A DNA stretch of 13,724 nucleotides, taken from positions 1 through 13,724 of the forward strand of contig WQWP01000058.1 in NCBI GenBank assembly GCA_009787485.1, read 5' to 3'. Below are positions 1 through 5,775 of the stretch, in pieces. Within the stretch, counting starts at the first letter, position 1. Each line of letters begins with the position of its first letter. The translations under genes were made by a program, and so were the position numbers. This stretch comes from Lentimicrobiaceae bacterium. Its GTDB lineage: Bacteria > Bacteroidota > Bacteroidia > Bacteroidales > WCHB1-69. The notes below the pieces were generated by a model, which saw nothing but the letters and a program-made list of their open reading frames with translations, was not told where the DNA came from and did not search any database.

Positions 1-40
1 AGGCAAGAATCTTAAAAAAACCAATATAATAAAAAAAATA

Positions 41-46
41 AGGAGG
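41..46 (+). promoter_or_regulatory. Shine-Dalgarno-like site AGGAGG
   Basis: AGGAGG lies seven bases before the ATG at 54, an ideal Shine-Dalgarno position, and it supports that start. Most other genes in this window have only A/T-rich sequence in front of the start codon, which is the usual state in Bacteroidota. Confidence 0.6.
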
Positions 47-53
47 ACACAAA

Positions 54-476
54 ATGTTAGTAAGTGAATTTTCTATGGAAACAAAGGCATCGGAAAGCAA
101 AATATGGCAAATATTTACTGATGTCGAAAATTGGAAAGAGTGGATTGATGGCATTGAATATTCAACCATTGATGGAATTTTTGAAGATGGGACGTTGGTA
201 ACAATAAAAAATATCAATAAGCCAAAATCGTCATCACCTTTGAAAGATGTTGTTGTAAATAAATCGTTTGCCTTACAGATAAACATGCCTTTGAGCAAGG
301 TGGATTTCATACATGAAATGATTAAAGACAGTGATGCGTTAAAAATAAGGTTGGCAGTTGAAGTATCCGGAAAATCAGCATTCTTTATTAAAACTATTTT
401 TAGAAAAAGTGTTGCGAAAAGTTTACCGGTAGTAACAAAGAAATTGATTGAACTGGCTGAAAGTGAAAGAAATTAA
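54..476 (+). CDS. SRPBCC (START/polyketide-cyclase-like) family protein
   Basis: A 140-residue protein. The N-terminal pattern of a short strand, then a helix with W-x-I-F-x-D-V-x-N-W (about residues 18-27) and W-x-x-G-I-E, is the signature of small SRPBCC helix-grip proteins, which bind hydrophobic ligands in a deep pocket. A long C-terminal helix (about 112-138) closes the fold as expected. No signal peptide or membrane segment is seen, so it is probably cytosolic. The ligand cannot be told from sequence. The start is fixed by a strong AGGAGG at 41-46. It is followed after 46 bases by a methyltransferase and then an acetyltransferase on the same strand. The three could be co-transcribed, but no pathway links them. 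AT-rich composition like its two neighbours suggests a shared, possibly acquired, origin (inference). Confidence 0.75.
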   Translation: MLVSEFSMETKASESKIWQIFTDVENWKEWIDGIEYSTIDGIFEDGTLVTIKNINKPKSSSPLKDVVVNKSFALQINMPLSKVDFIHEMIKDSDALKIRLAVEVSGKSAFFIKTIFRKSVAKSLPVVTKKLIELAESERN

Positions 477-522
477 TATGAGCCAAAAATAACAGAAAAA
501 TGAAATAAACACTAAATAGAAA

Positions 523-1293
523 ATGTATATGAAAAAGCAGTGGTACGAACAGTTATTTGAAAACTACGGACAAAAGTACGATAGTGAGAGTTATACTCAT
601 GGAACTGTTGGGGAATGTGATTTTATCGAAGCGGAGGTAAAATTCGATAAATCGTTGCGGATATTAGATGTGGGTTGTGGCACCGGTCGCCACGCCATTG
701 AGTTAACAAGGCGCGGATATAGCGTAACCGGTATTGATTTATCGGAATCGCAGTTAAAAAGGGCAAGAAAAAAAGCAGATACCGATAATTTGTTAATTGA
801 TTTTCAGCGTCAGGATGCTCGAAACTTACCGTTTAGCAACGAATTTGATGTTGCCATCATGCTTTGCGAAGGCGGTTTTTCGCTAATGGAAACCGATGAA
901 ATGAATTATGAGATACTCAAAAGCGTTACAAAATCGCTCAAGCCTCATGCAAAACTTATTTTCACAACGCTAAACGGATTATTCCCATTATTTCACTCAG
1001 TAAATGAATTTTATGACTCTACAAGAGAAGAAGGCAACTCAATATGTAAAAGTGACGGTTTTGATTTAATGACCTTTCGCGACAATAATATTGTAGAATT
1101 TGAAGATGATTCAGGCACAAAAAAGACGCTCGAATGTAACGAAAGATACTATGTGCCTTGCGAAATAATGTGGTTGTTGAAATCTTTGGGATATACGACC
1201 ATAGACATATTCGGAGCAAGACTTGGCGCATTTTCGAGAGAACACAAATTAACCACAAAGGATTTTGAAATGCTTGTAATTGCCGGAACCTGA
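523..1293 (+). CDS. class I SAM-dependent methyltransferase
   Basis: 256 residues with the standard Rossmann-fold methyltransferase motifs: motif I L-D-V-G-C-G-T-G-R-H at 48-57 (S-adenosylmethionine binding), acidic post-I motif G-I-D-L-S at 70-74, and Q-D-A-R-N-L-P-F at 97-104, the motif that places the adenine ring. This pattern fits the Methyltransf_25/11 group that acts on small molecules. The substrate is unknown. There are two possible in-frame starts, 523 (MYMKKQ) and 529 (MKKQWY), and no ribosome site decides between them. It lies 46 bases after the SRPBCC gene and 9 bases before the acetyltransferase, so operon expression is likely. No signal peptide; probably cytosolic. Confidence 0.85.
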   Translation: MYMKKQWYEQLFENYGQKYDSESYTHGTVGECDFIEAEVKFDKSLRILDVGCGTGRHAIELTRRGYSVTGIDLSESQLKRARKKADTDNLLIDFQRQDARNLPFSNEFDVAIMLCEGGFSLMETDEMNYEILKSVTKSLKPHAKLIFTTLNGLFPLFHSVNEFYDSTREEGNSICKSDGFDLMTFRDNNIVEFEDDSGTKKTLECNERYYVPCEIMWLLKSLGYTTIDIFGARLGAFSREHKLTTKDFEMLVIAGT

Positions 1294-1302
1294 CAATAGA
1301 GA

Positions 1303-1746
1303 ATGAGAATAGAAAAGATAACCCATAACAAGAAGCAATACCTTGACTTGTTGCTATTAGCAGACGAGCAAGAGAATATGATTGACAGGTATTTGGCAAC
1401 CGGCGATATGTTTGCACTATTCGATGACGACTTGAGGTCTGTTTGCGTTGTTGTAGCAATAGGCAAAGACACTTGTGAATTGAAAAACATAGCAACATAT
1501 AAAAAGTATCAGGGGAAAGGATATGCTAAAGCACTAATAAAATTCATCTCTGATTTTTACAAAAACGACTATAAAACAATGATAGTCGGAACAGGCGAAG
1601 TACCAGCTATATTGTCATTTTATGAAAGTTGCGGATTTAAAAAATCACATTCTATCAAGAACTTTTTTACCGATAATTATGACCATCCAATGTTTGAAGA
1701 GGGAGTACAACTCGTTGACATGGTTTGCCTGAAAAAAGTTTTATAG
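1303..1746 (+). CDS. GNAT-family N-acetyltransferase
   Basis: 147 residues. The acetyl-CoA binding motif A, Q-G-K-G-Y-A (70-75, Q/R-x-x-G-x-G/A type), follows a strand with L-K-N-I-A-T (60-65), and the motif B region has F-Y-E-S-C-G-F (106-112). Both are hallmarks of GNAT acetyltransferases, which move an acetyl group from acetyl-CoA to an amine. The N-terminal acceptor-binding part is short, so the substrate cannot be predicted. It starts nine bases after the methyltransferase stop and is the last gene before a long non-coding repeat-rich region. The length is normal for a single-domain GNAT protein. Confidence 0.85.
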   Translation: MRIEKITHNKKQYLDLLLLADEQENMIDRYLATGDMFALFDDDLRSVCVVVAIGKDTCELKNIATYKKYQGKGYAKALIKFISDFYKNDYKTMIVGTGEVPAILSFYESCGFKKSHSIKNFFTDNYDHPMFEEGVQLVDMVCLKKVL

Positions 1747-1834
1747 ATGCCTGCCCCTATCGAGTGCTACGCTTGCCTGTACATTAGTTTACTTCCTTTC
1801 TTTTTTGTGTAAACCTGTTTCGTGACGAGAAAAA

Positions 1835-1867
1835 GGCACTCCTATACCGGCGCCCGGCACTCCTATA
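1835..1867. repeat. 12-bp direct repeat GGCACTCCTATA, two copies
   Basis: Exact copies at 1835-1846 and 1856-1867, 21 bp apart start to start, about two helical turns. The spacer is GC-rich (CCGGCGCCC) in an otherwise AT-rich area. It lies about 90 bases after the acetyltransferase stop. It could be a binding site pair or the edge of a repeat element. Confidence 0.7.
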
Positions 1868-1980
1868 AGGCGCAATACTCGCTAAAAAACACACTTTTTT
1901 ACAAAAATTCATAGAATTAATTTATTTTCAATAAATTATGCGAAAAACAGTGTGAAAACTCAATATATTATTGCTGTATT

Positions 1981-2044
1981 ATACCCCCCAACTCGATTCA
2001 AAAAACGCCATTATGGGGCTAAAAAAATGTATTATGGGGGGTAT
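1981..2044. repeat. 10-bp inverted repeat with C6/G6 runs
   Basis: ATACCCCCCA at 1981-1990 is perfectly complementary to TGGGGGGTAT at 2035-2044, with a 44-base spacer. A second G-run, TTATGGGG, sits inside at 2011-2018. It can be a dyad binding site, a long-loop hairpin, or the end repeats of a tiny element. Confidence 0.7.
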
Positions 2045-2070
2045 CTTCGAGCAAAATCTTATCATAAATC

Positions 2071-2114
2071 GGCACCACAACGGCACCATTAGGGCACCAT
2101 AACGGCACCATTAG
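2071..2114. repeat. four tandem 11-bp repeats, GGCACCAYWAS
   Basis: Units at 2071-2081, 2082-2092, 2093-2103 and 2104-2114 read GGCACCACAAC, GGCACCATTAG, GGCACCATAAC and GGCACCATTAG. The first seven bases are identical in all four, and units 2 and 4 are identical throughout. The 11-bp period places each copy on about the same face of the helix, as in iterons or operator arrays. Confidence 0.85.
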
Positions 2115-2187
2115 AAAAAAAACGCAAAAAATGGCACGTTTTTTGGATGGTTTTTGGGTGCTTTTTTGAGGTAAAAAAGGCAAAAAA
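2115..2187. other. helically phased A/T tracts (predicted bent DNA)
   Basis: Runs of 5-8 A or T occur at 2115-2122, 2126-2131, 2139-2144, 2151-2155, 2162-2167, 2173-2178 and 2182-2187. Their centres are mostly 9-13 bp apart. Tracts repeated near the helical period produce intrinsic curvature (established). The bend starts directly after the four 11-bp repeats. Confidence 0.5.
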
Positions 2188-2236
2188 GTGGAAGAATTTA
2201 CTGTTTTCAGGTTATTATAATCATCACACAATAAAA

Positions 2237-2272
2237 GCGGTTTAATTGGCGTTAAAAATGCGGTTTAACGCC
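2237..2272. repeat. 9-bp hairpin with an overlapping direct repeat
   Basis: GGCGTTAAA (2248-2256) pairs perfectly with TTTAACGCC (2264-2272) around a 7-base loop. The sequence GCGGTTTAA occurs twice, at 2237-2245 and 2260-2268, the second copy overlapping the right arm. There is no T-run after it, so it does not look like an intrinsic terminator; an operator or small-RNA stem is possible. Confidence 0.65.
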
Positions 2273-2310
2273 TTATAATCAATAATGTATAGTACAATTC
2301 AAATTATCCA

Positions 2311-2383
2311 ATTTTATCCCATTTTTATCGCATTTTATCCCATTTTCACTCATTCGCGTCCCATTTTATCGCATTCGCATCCC
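2311..2383. repeat. seven degenerate 10-11-bp tandem repeats, ATTTTATCSC
   Basis: Units begin at 2311, 2321, 2332, 2342, 2352, 2363 and 2373. The commonest form is ATTTTATCCC or ATTTTATCGC; others are variants such as ATTCGCATCCC. T-tracts therefore recur every 10-11 bp, so this stretch is also predicted to be curved. TTATCSCA occurs four times, which resembles only part of a DnaA box (TTATNCACA). Confidence 0.75.
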
Positions 2384-2531
2384 AAAAACTGCGTCAAACC
2401 ACCTTTTGAACCGTTTGTTTTAAAACGGTTCTTTGGCGGATACGGTTGTAAGTGTTTGAAAATTAGAGAAAAATAGGGTAAAATAAAATATGCTTTATGT
2501 ACGTTTTGTTTTGGAGCCCATATATAAAATT

Positions 2532-2834
2532 ATGAAACGAAAATTGATAAAATTAACCGCATTTTCACTCATCCTACTAGTAGCCCTCGCCTCCTCCTGC
2601 CAACCGGAAGAGCCAAAAGAAATTGAATATACAATATTGCCTGCAAGTTTAAATTTTGATGCTGCCGGTGGAGAAGACAAATTTACTGTAACTGTTACCT
2701 CGCCTGCAATAGTAGAAAGTGTAGAATCTCTATCCGCATGGTGTCAGGTATCTACAAATGGGGTGTTGAAACAGTTAAGAAGGTGCATAAGCATTAATTA
2801 TTATTTTTGCAAAAAATTTCGTTCAAGAAATTAA
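2532..2834 (+). pseudogene. truncated lipoprotein with partial BACON-like domain
   Basis: Starting at the ATG at 2532, the product has a lysine-rich N-terminus, a hydrophobic segment (8-20) and a lipobox A-L-A-S-S-C with Cys23, so it would be an outer-membrane or surface lipoprotein. Residues 33-77 (L-P-A-S-L-N-F-D-A-A-G-G, then S-A-W-C-Q-V-S-T-N-G) look like the first half of a BACON-type beta-sandwich domain, common in Bacteroidota surface glycan-binding proteins. After about residue 77 the similarity stops and the last 23 residues look random, so the gene seems cut off after its first domain. The frame is open further upstream (ATG at 2490), but this would spoil the signal peptide. Bactofilin follows after about 60 bases. 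Alternatively it is a real short lipoprotein. Confidence 0.6.
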
Positions 2835-2895
2835 GAAAAACACACACGTTTACTCAGATAGAATTATATTTTTTTAATAACCAAAATTAATCATC

Positions 2896-3285
2896 ATGGC
2901 AAAAAATTACGAACCAGAAGAAATCGGCGGAATTAATATGATCGCCGCCGGAACCACGCTTACCGGAGACCTTGTTTCTGCAGGCGATTGCAGAATTGAC
3001 GGCGCCTTGAAAGGCAACATTATCTCCAATTCAAAAATCTACATTGGCAAAACCGGAATGATTGAGGGTAAAATCCAATGCCACTCTGTTGAGATAGAAG
3101 GGCAAGCAAAAGCAGATATTATTGCAACGGAACTCCTCTCTCTGAAAGCCTCTGCCGTTTTAACCGGAAATATCCGTATCTGTAAAATTGCCATTGAGCC
3201 GGGAGCTAATTTTGTGGGGAATTGTGTGATGCAGAATCCAGCGCCGGCACCACCGCCAGAGGCTGAGGATGAAGCAGAAAATTGA
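2896..3285 (+). CDS. bactofilin (polymer-forming cytoskeletal protein)
   Basis: 129 residues. The core (about 12-110) shows the bactofilin pattern of short repeating strands that form a right-handed beta-helix: I-A-A-G-T-T-L-T-G-D-L, D-C-R-I-D-G-A-L-K-G-N-I, K-I-Y-I-G-K-T-G-M-I-E-G-K-I. Bactofilins polymerise into filaments that anchor cell-wall or morphology proteins. There is no transmembrane helix; the C-terminal tail is rich in Pro and Glu (about 114-129), as is usual. The length is normal for the family. In Bacteroidota a bactofilin gene is often found just before the atpZ gene and the ATP synthase cluster (from memory), and the same order begins here but stops before any ATP synthase subunit. 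The ATG at 2896 has no Shine-Dalgarno sequence. Confidence 0.9.
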   Translation: MAKNYEPEEIGGINMIAAGTTLTGDLVSAGDCRIDGALKGNIISNSKIYIGKTGMIEGKIQCHSVEIEGQAKADIIATELLSLKASAVLTGNIRICKIAIEPGANFVGNCVMQNPAPAPPPEAEDEAEN

Positions 3286-3314
3286 TACTTAATGGCTTAA
3301 AGATTAAAATTCTT

Positions 3315-3405
3315 AAATCTTTAAATCTTTAAATCTTTAAATCTTAAATCTTTAAATCTTTAAATCTTTAAATCTTAAATCTTAAATCTTTAAATCTTTA
3401 AATCT
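3315..3405. repeat. tandem array of AAATCTT/AAATCTTT, 12 units
   Basis: Units of 8,8,8,7,8,8,8,7,7,8,8 bases and a final partial unit fill the whole gap between bactofilin and the AtpZ-like gene, ending eight bases before the ATG at 3414. No spacers, so not CRISPR. The mixture of 7- and 8-bp units suggests slipped-strand change in copy number. It occupies the place of the promoter and 5' untranslated region of the next gene. Confidence 0.9.
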
Positions 3406-3413
3406 AAAATATA

Positions 3414-3638
3414 ATGAGCCAAAAAAAGAGAAAACAAAACTCATCGGGTGCCAACTATCTAGGGCTCTCTTTCCAGATGGGAATCCTGATTTTTTTAGCC
3501 GCTTACGGAGGCCTGAAATTAGATCGGGCGGTTGGAGTTAAAGCCGTTTTTACCATCTTGTTTTCCTTAATCGCCATTGCTCTTTCTATGTACTATATCA
3601 TTCGTCAGGGAACGCCTAAAAAGAAAAAAGATGAGTAA
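3414..3638 (+). CDS. atpZ: AtpZ/AtpI-like membrane protein
   Basis: 74 residues with two predicted membrane helices (about 15-35 and 43-63), a Lys/Arg-rich N-terminus (K-K-R-K) and a Lys-rich C-terminus (K-K-K-K-D-E). Y-G-G-L-K-L-D at the end of helix 1 fits the AtpZ family, small proteins encoded beside F-type ATP synthase that are linked to c-ring assembly or Mg2+ uptake. The ATG comes just after a 7/8-bp repeat array. Its end overlaps the next start by eight bases (3631-3638), implying translational coupling. No atpB, atpE or other ATP synthase genes follow in this window. The family assignment is good; the function here is inferred. Confidence 0.75.
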   Translation: MSQKKRKQNSSGANYLGLSFQMGILIFLAAYGGLKLDRAVGVKAVFTILFSLIAIALSMYYIIRQGTPKKKKDE

Positions 3639-3993
3639 AAAATATATTTTCCGGATCATTATTTTCTCAGTAATCATTGCTGCGATCGGTGTGCTATTTC
3701 AGTTTACCTTGCCGCAATACACTTCGCCGGCAATTCCTTTTATTATCATTTTCTTCTTTTTAATAACACTCTTTACCCTCTATATCGTTTTGCGAACTCC
3801 TCATCAGGTTTCAGGGAAAAAATTTGTGGCAGGCTACGTGTTATCTCGCTTTGTTAAAATGATTTCCATCTTCCTTTTCATCATTTTGTATATGATTTTT
3901 AATAAAGAAGACCGCTGGAATTTTGCCGGCGCTTTCCTCATCATCTATTTTTCTTACTCTATTTTTGAAATTATCGCGCTTAAAAAACAATGA
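3631..3993 (+). CDS. small four-helix membrane protein of the atpZ locus
   Basis: 120 residues. The frame is open upstream to 3577, but the ATG at 3631 is the best start because it overlaps the AtpZ stop in the compact arrangement ATGAGTAA. Four hydrophobic helices are seen, about 7-25, 33-52, 65-90 and 96-115, with a basic loop (R-T-P-H-Q-V-S-G-K-K, 55-64) between helices 2 and 3. Such proteins usually sit between atpZ and atpB in Bacteroidota and may be a second AtpI-like subunit (DUF6168-type; from memory). It ends in an ATGA overlap with the acyltransferase start (3990-3993), so three genes form one tightly coupled operon. The function is not known. Confidence 0.75.
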   Translation: MSKKYIFRIIIFSVIIAAIGVLFQFTLPQYTSPAIPFIIIFFFLITLFTLYIVLRTPHQVSGKKFVAGYVLSRFVKMISIFLFIILYMIFNKEDRWNFAGAFLIIYFSYSIFEIIALKKQ

Positions 3994-5117
3994 AACATCT
4001 TTTCGATAATATTCGCCCCTACACGGAAGAAGAAACCATGCGGGCAGTGAAGAAACTGTTTACCGATCCCAAGTTTGTAAAACAACTATCTGTTTTTGAA
4101 GATAAAATTAAGGTGAACGAATGGGTGAAAAAAATATTAGCCTGCCACACGCGGTTTGAGTTTCATCAGGCTTTTGCAGATGCGATTTTTCACTACTTTA
4201 TTGAAAAAACCTGTACCAAAGTTCACTATTCGGGCATCGAAAACATTGATCCTAAAAATCCATGTTTATTTATTGGTAACCACCGAGATATCATATTAGA
4301 TTCGGCATTTTTGCAAATCTATTTTTTTAAACACGGTATTGAAGCCGCTCGCTCCGCCATTGGAGACAACCTCATTGCAAACCAGCTCTTTGTTGAGCTT
4401 GCACGCGTACACGAAATGTTTTTGGTGTTGCGTTCCGGCGCATTAAAAGGAAGAATGGCAAACACGCAACTCTTGTCTTCTTATATACATCATTCTATTT
4501 TTGAAGAAAAAAAGTCGGTGTGGACGGCTCAGGGCAACGGCAGAACGAAAAACGGAGATGATAAAACGCAGCCGGGGCTTTTAAAGATGCTCACGTTGGC
4601 TAACCCGAAAAATCCCTTGCAAATATTGAAACAAATGCAGATCACGCCGGTTACCATTTCGTATCAGTATGAGCCATGCGCGCAGTTGAAGGCGCGCGAG
4701 CTGGTGCTTTCCGAAAATCAACCCTACATCAAGCAGCCCGGTGAAGATGCGCACAGTATCACCGAAGGAATTACCGGATTTAAGGGCGAAGTGCACTTCG
4801 TTATCGGGAAACCGTTGCAACAGGAATTTGAGAATATTCCGCCTGAACTCTCTTTAAACGACAAACTCTCTCTGCTTTGCAAACAAATTGATAAACAGAT
4901 TTATGATAACTATTTCTTGTATCCTCAAAATTATATTGCGATGGATATTCGGGATAATTCTAATAGATTTTCTGAGCGATATACTGATGCGGAGAAAACA
5001 GAGTTTGTGAAGTATTTGGATGAGCAGGCTGTAGTTCCGGATGTTCCGAAGGAGAAGATGATGGAATACCTTCTTGATATTTACGCAAATCCTGTGAAAA
5101 ATAAAACTTCTCTGTGA
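3990..5117 (+). CDS. glycerol-phosphate-type acyltransferase (PlsC/PlsB superfamily)
   Basis: 375 residues. The catalytic block I is G-N-H-R-D-I-I-L-D-S (96-105): His98 with Asp104, the H-R-D-I-x-L-D form seen in a Bacteroidota acyltransferase group instead of the usual H-x4-D. Block III is near A-Q-G-N-G-R-T-K-N-G-D-D (180-191), where acceptor phosphate is bound. The likely job is transfer of an acyl chain to glycerol-3-phosphate or lysophosphatidate at the inner membrane face. No clear transmembrane helix. The start overlaps the previous stop (ATGA). Relatives that I remember have R-E-G-R where this has G-N-G-R, so the usual Glu of block III may be missing. The last residues are encoded inside the left arm of a palindromic repeat (5109-5196). 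Substrate specificity cannot be told. Confidence 0.8.
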   Translation: MKHLFDNIRPYTEEETMRAVKKLFTDPKFVKQLSVFEDKIKVNEWVKKILACHTRFEFHQAFADAIFHYFIEKTCTKVHYSGIENIDPKNPCLFIGNHRDIILDSAFLQIYFFKHGIEAARSAIGDNLIANQLFVELARVHEMFLVLRSGALKGRMANTQLLSSYIHHSIFEEKKSVWTAQGNGRTKNGDDKTQPGLLKMLTLANPKNPLQILKQMQITPVTISYQYEPCAQLKARELVLSENQPYIKQPGEDAHSITEGITGFKGEVHFVIGKPLQQEFENIPPELSLNDKLSLLCKQIDKQIYDNYFLYPQNYIAMDIRDNSNRFSERYTDAEKTEFVKYLDEQAVVPDVPKEKMMEYLLDIYANPVKNKTSL

Positions 5118-5196
5118 AACTCTGCGTCCTCTGTGTCTCTGTGCTGAAAAATTTTTCTCAACACAGAGACACAGAACTCACAAAGTAACACAGAGA
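5109..5196. repeat. imperfect palindrome of CTCTGTG-type repeats
   Basis: TCTGTGTCTCTGTG (5130-5143) is perfectly complementary to CACAGAGACACAGA (5162-5175), with an 18-base A/T-rich loop. Outside this, TCTCTGTG (5109-5116) pairs with CACAGAGA (5189-5196), and the parts between are near-complementary. The whole forms a long stem starting inside the acyltransferase 3' end. It may act as a terminator, and it resembles dispersed intergenic repeats of Bacteroidota. Confidence 0.85.
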
Positions 5197-5216
5197 TTTA
5201 AATTAAAATAAATGTT

Positions 5217-5666
5217 ATGAGAAAACTATTTTTTGTTATTATAATCCTCATCACAATCCCTAATATCTTCTGCCAAAGCAACCGATTAACCAACAACAAA
5301 GGGCAACTCCTCTGGCAATACAACCAAACCGTTACTATTGACGAAAAAAATCCAAATACGTTGCTCGTAACTTTTGTATTTATTAACGGCATTAACCAAA
5401 CGGCGATCTCTTTGCGGCAAGAGCTTTTCAACTCTCAAATGGAGTGGTTGAATGCCGATACGATTCAGATAGGAAAGGAGGAGCGAGTGGAGTTTTCTAC
5501 TGTCAATTTAGCGCCCAATCAATCTGTGGTTTGGAAGTATGCTTTAACAACCAGGTTAACGGGTAATGAATTAATTTTGGAAAGATCGGCGGTTCTTATT
5601 ATGGATGAGGATTTTGAGGTACGGAAAGAGGCTATCCCTGAGCAAAGGTTTGAGGCACGCAGATAA
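5217..5666 (+). CDS. small secreted protein of unknown function
   Basis: 149 residues. The N-terminus has M-R-K, then a hydrophobic stretch (4-17) and I-F-C-Q-S, so it carries a Sec signal peptide. Cys19 is not in a good lipobox because Phe precedes it; cleavage by signal peptidase I is more likely than lipidation. The mature part is beta-rich (L-L-V-T-F-V-F-I-N-G, then V-E-F-S-T-V-N-L-A-P-N-Q-S-V-V-W-K-Y) and looks like a single small beta-sandwich. I do not recognise the family. The start at 5217 is forced, since the earlier ATG at 5211 meets a stop after one codon. It stands alone, preceded by the palindromic repeat and followed by a repeat-rich gap. Confidence 0.7.
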   Translation: MRKLFFVIIILITIPNIFCQSNRLTNNKGQLLWQYNQTVTIDEKNPNTLLVTFVFINGINQTAISLRQELFNSQMEWLNADTIQIGKEERVEFSTVNLAPNQSVVWKYALTTRLTGNELILERSAVLIMDEDFEVRKEAIPEQRFEARR

Positions 5667-5775
5667 CGTGGAGTTAAATGCTGTAGTATGATATTTTTTA
5701 TGTAAACAGTGTGTATTGTTTTTATTGTGGGTGCTCCTAAAAATTAATGCACTCTAATTCAATACATTCAACAAA

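Larger units (their letters stand above)
1747..2531. other. 785-bp non-coding, repeat-rich region
   Basis: I see no convincing gene here. Short open frames (2019-2231 on the minus strand and 2285-2476 on the plus strand) translate to low-complexity sequence created by the repeats. The region holds a 12-bp direct repeat, a 10-bp dyad with C6/G6 runs, four tandem 11-bp repeats, phased A/T tracts, a 9-bp hairpin and seven degenerate 10-11-bp repeats, each listed separately. No tRNA or rRNA was recognised. A promoter for the lipoprotein fragment may lie near its 3' end, but I could not define it. Confidence 0.6.

Noticed and set aside
1..1880. Integron gene cassettes (three small unrelated genes)
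   Set aside because: No attC-like sites with paired core motifs are seen between the genes, and no integrase is in the window.
2019..2231. Minus-strand open frame of 70 codons
   Set aside because: Its sequence is created by the 11-bp repeats and A/T tracts and has no recognisable domain or ribosome site.
2311..2383. DnaA boxes and a replication origin near dnaN
   Set aside because: TTATCCCA and TTATCGCA match only the first part of TTATNCACA; no full box or dnaA gene is present. Genome GC skew would decide.
2285..2476. Plus-strand open frame of 63 codons
   Set aside because: The translation is a low-complexity product of the ATTTTATCSC repeats.
3315..3405. Possible CRISPR array
   Set aside because: The units are 7-8 bp with no spacers and no cas genes, so it is a simple tandem repeat.
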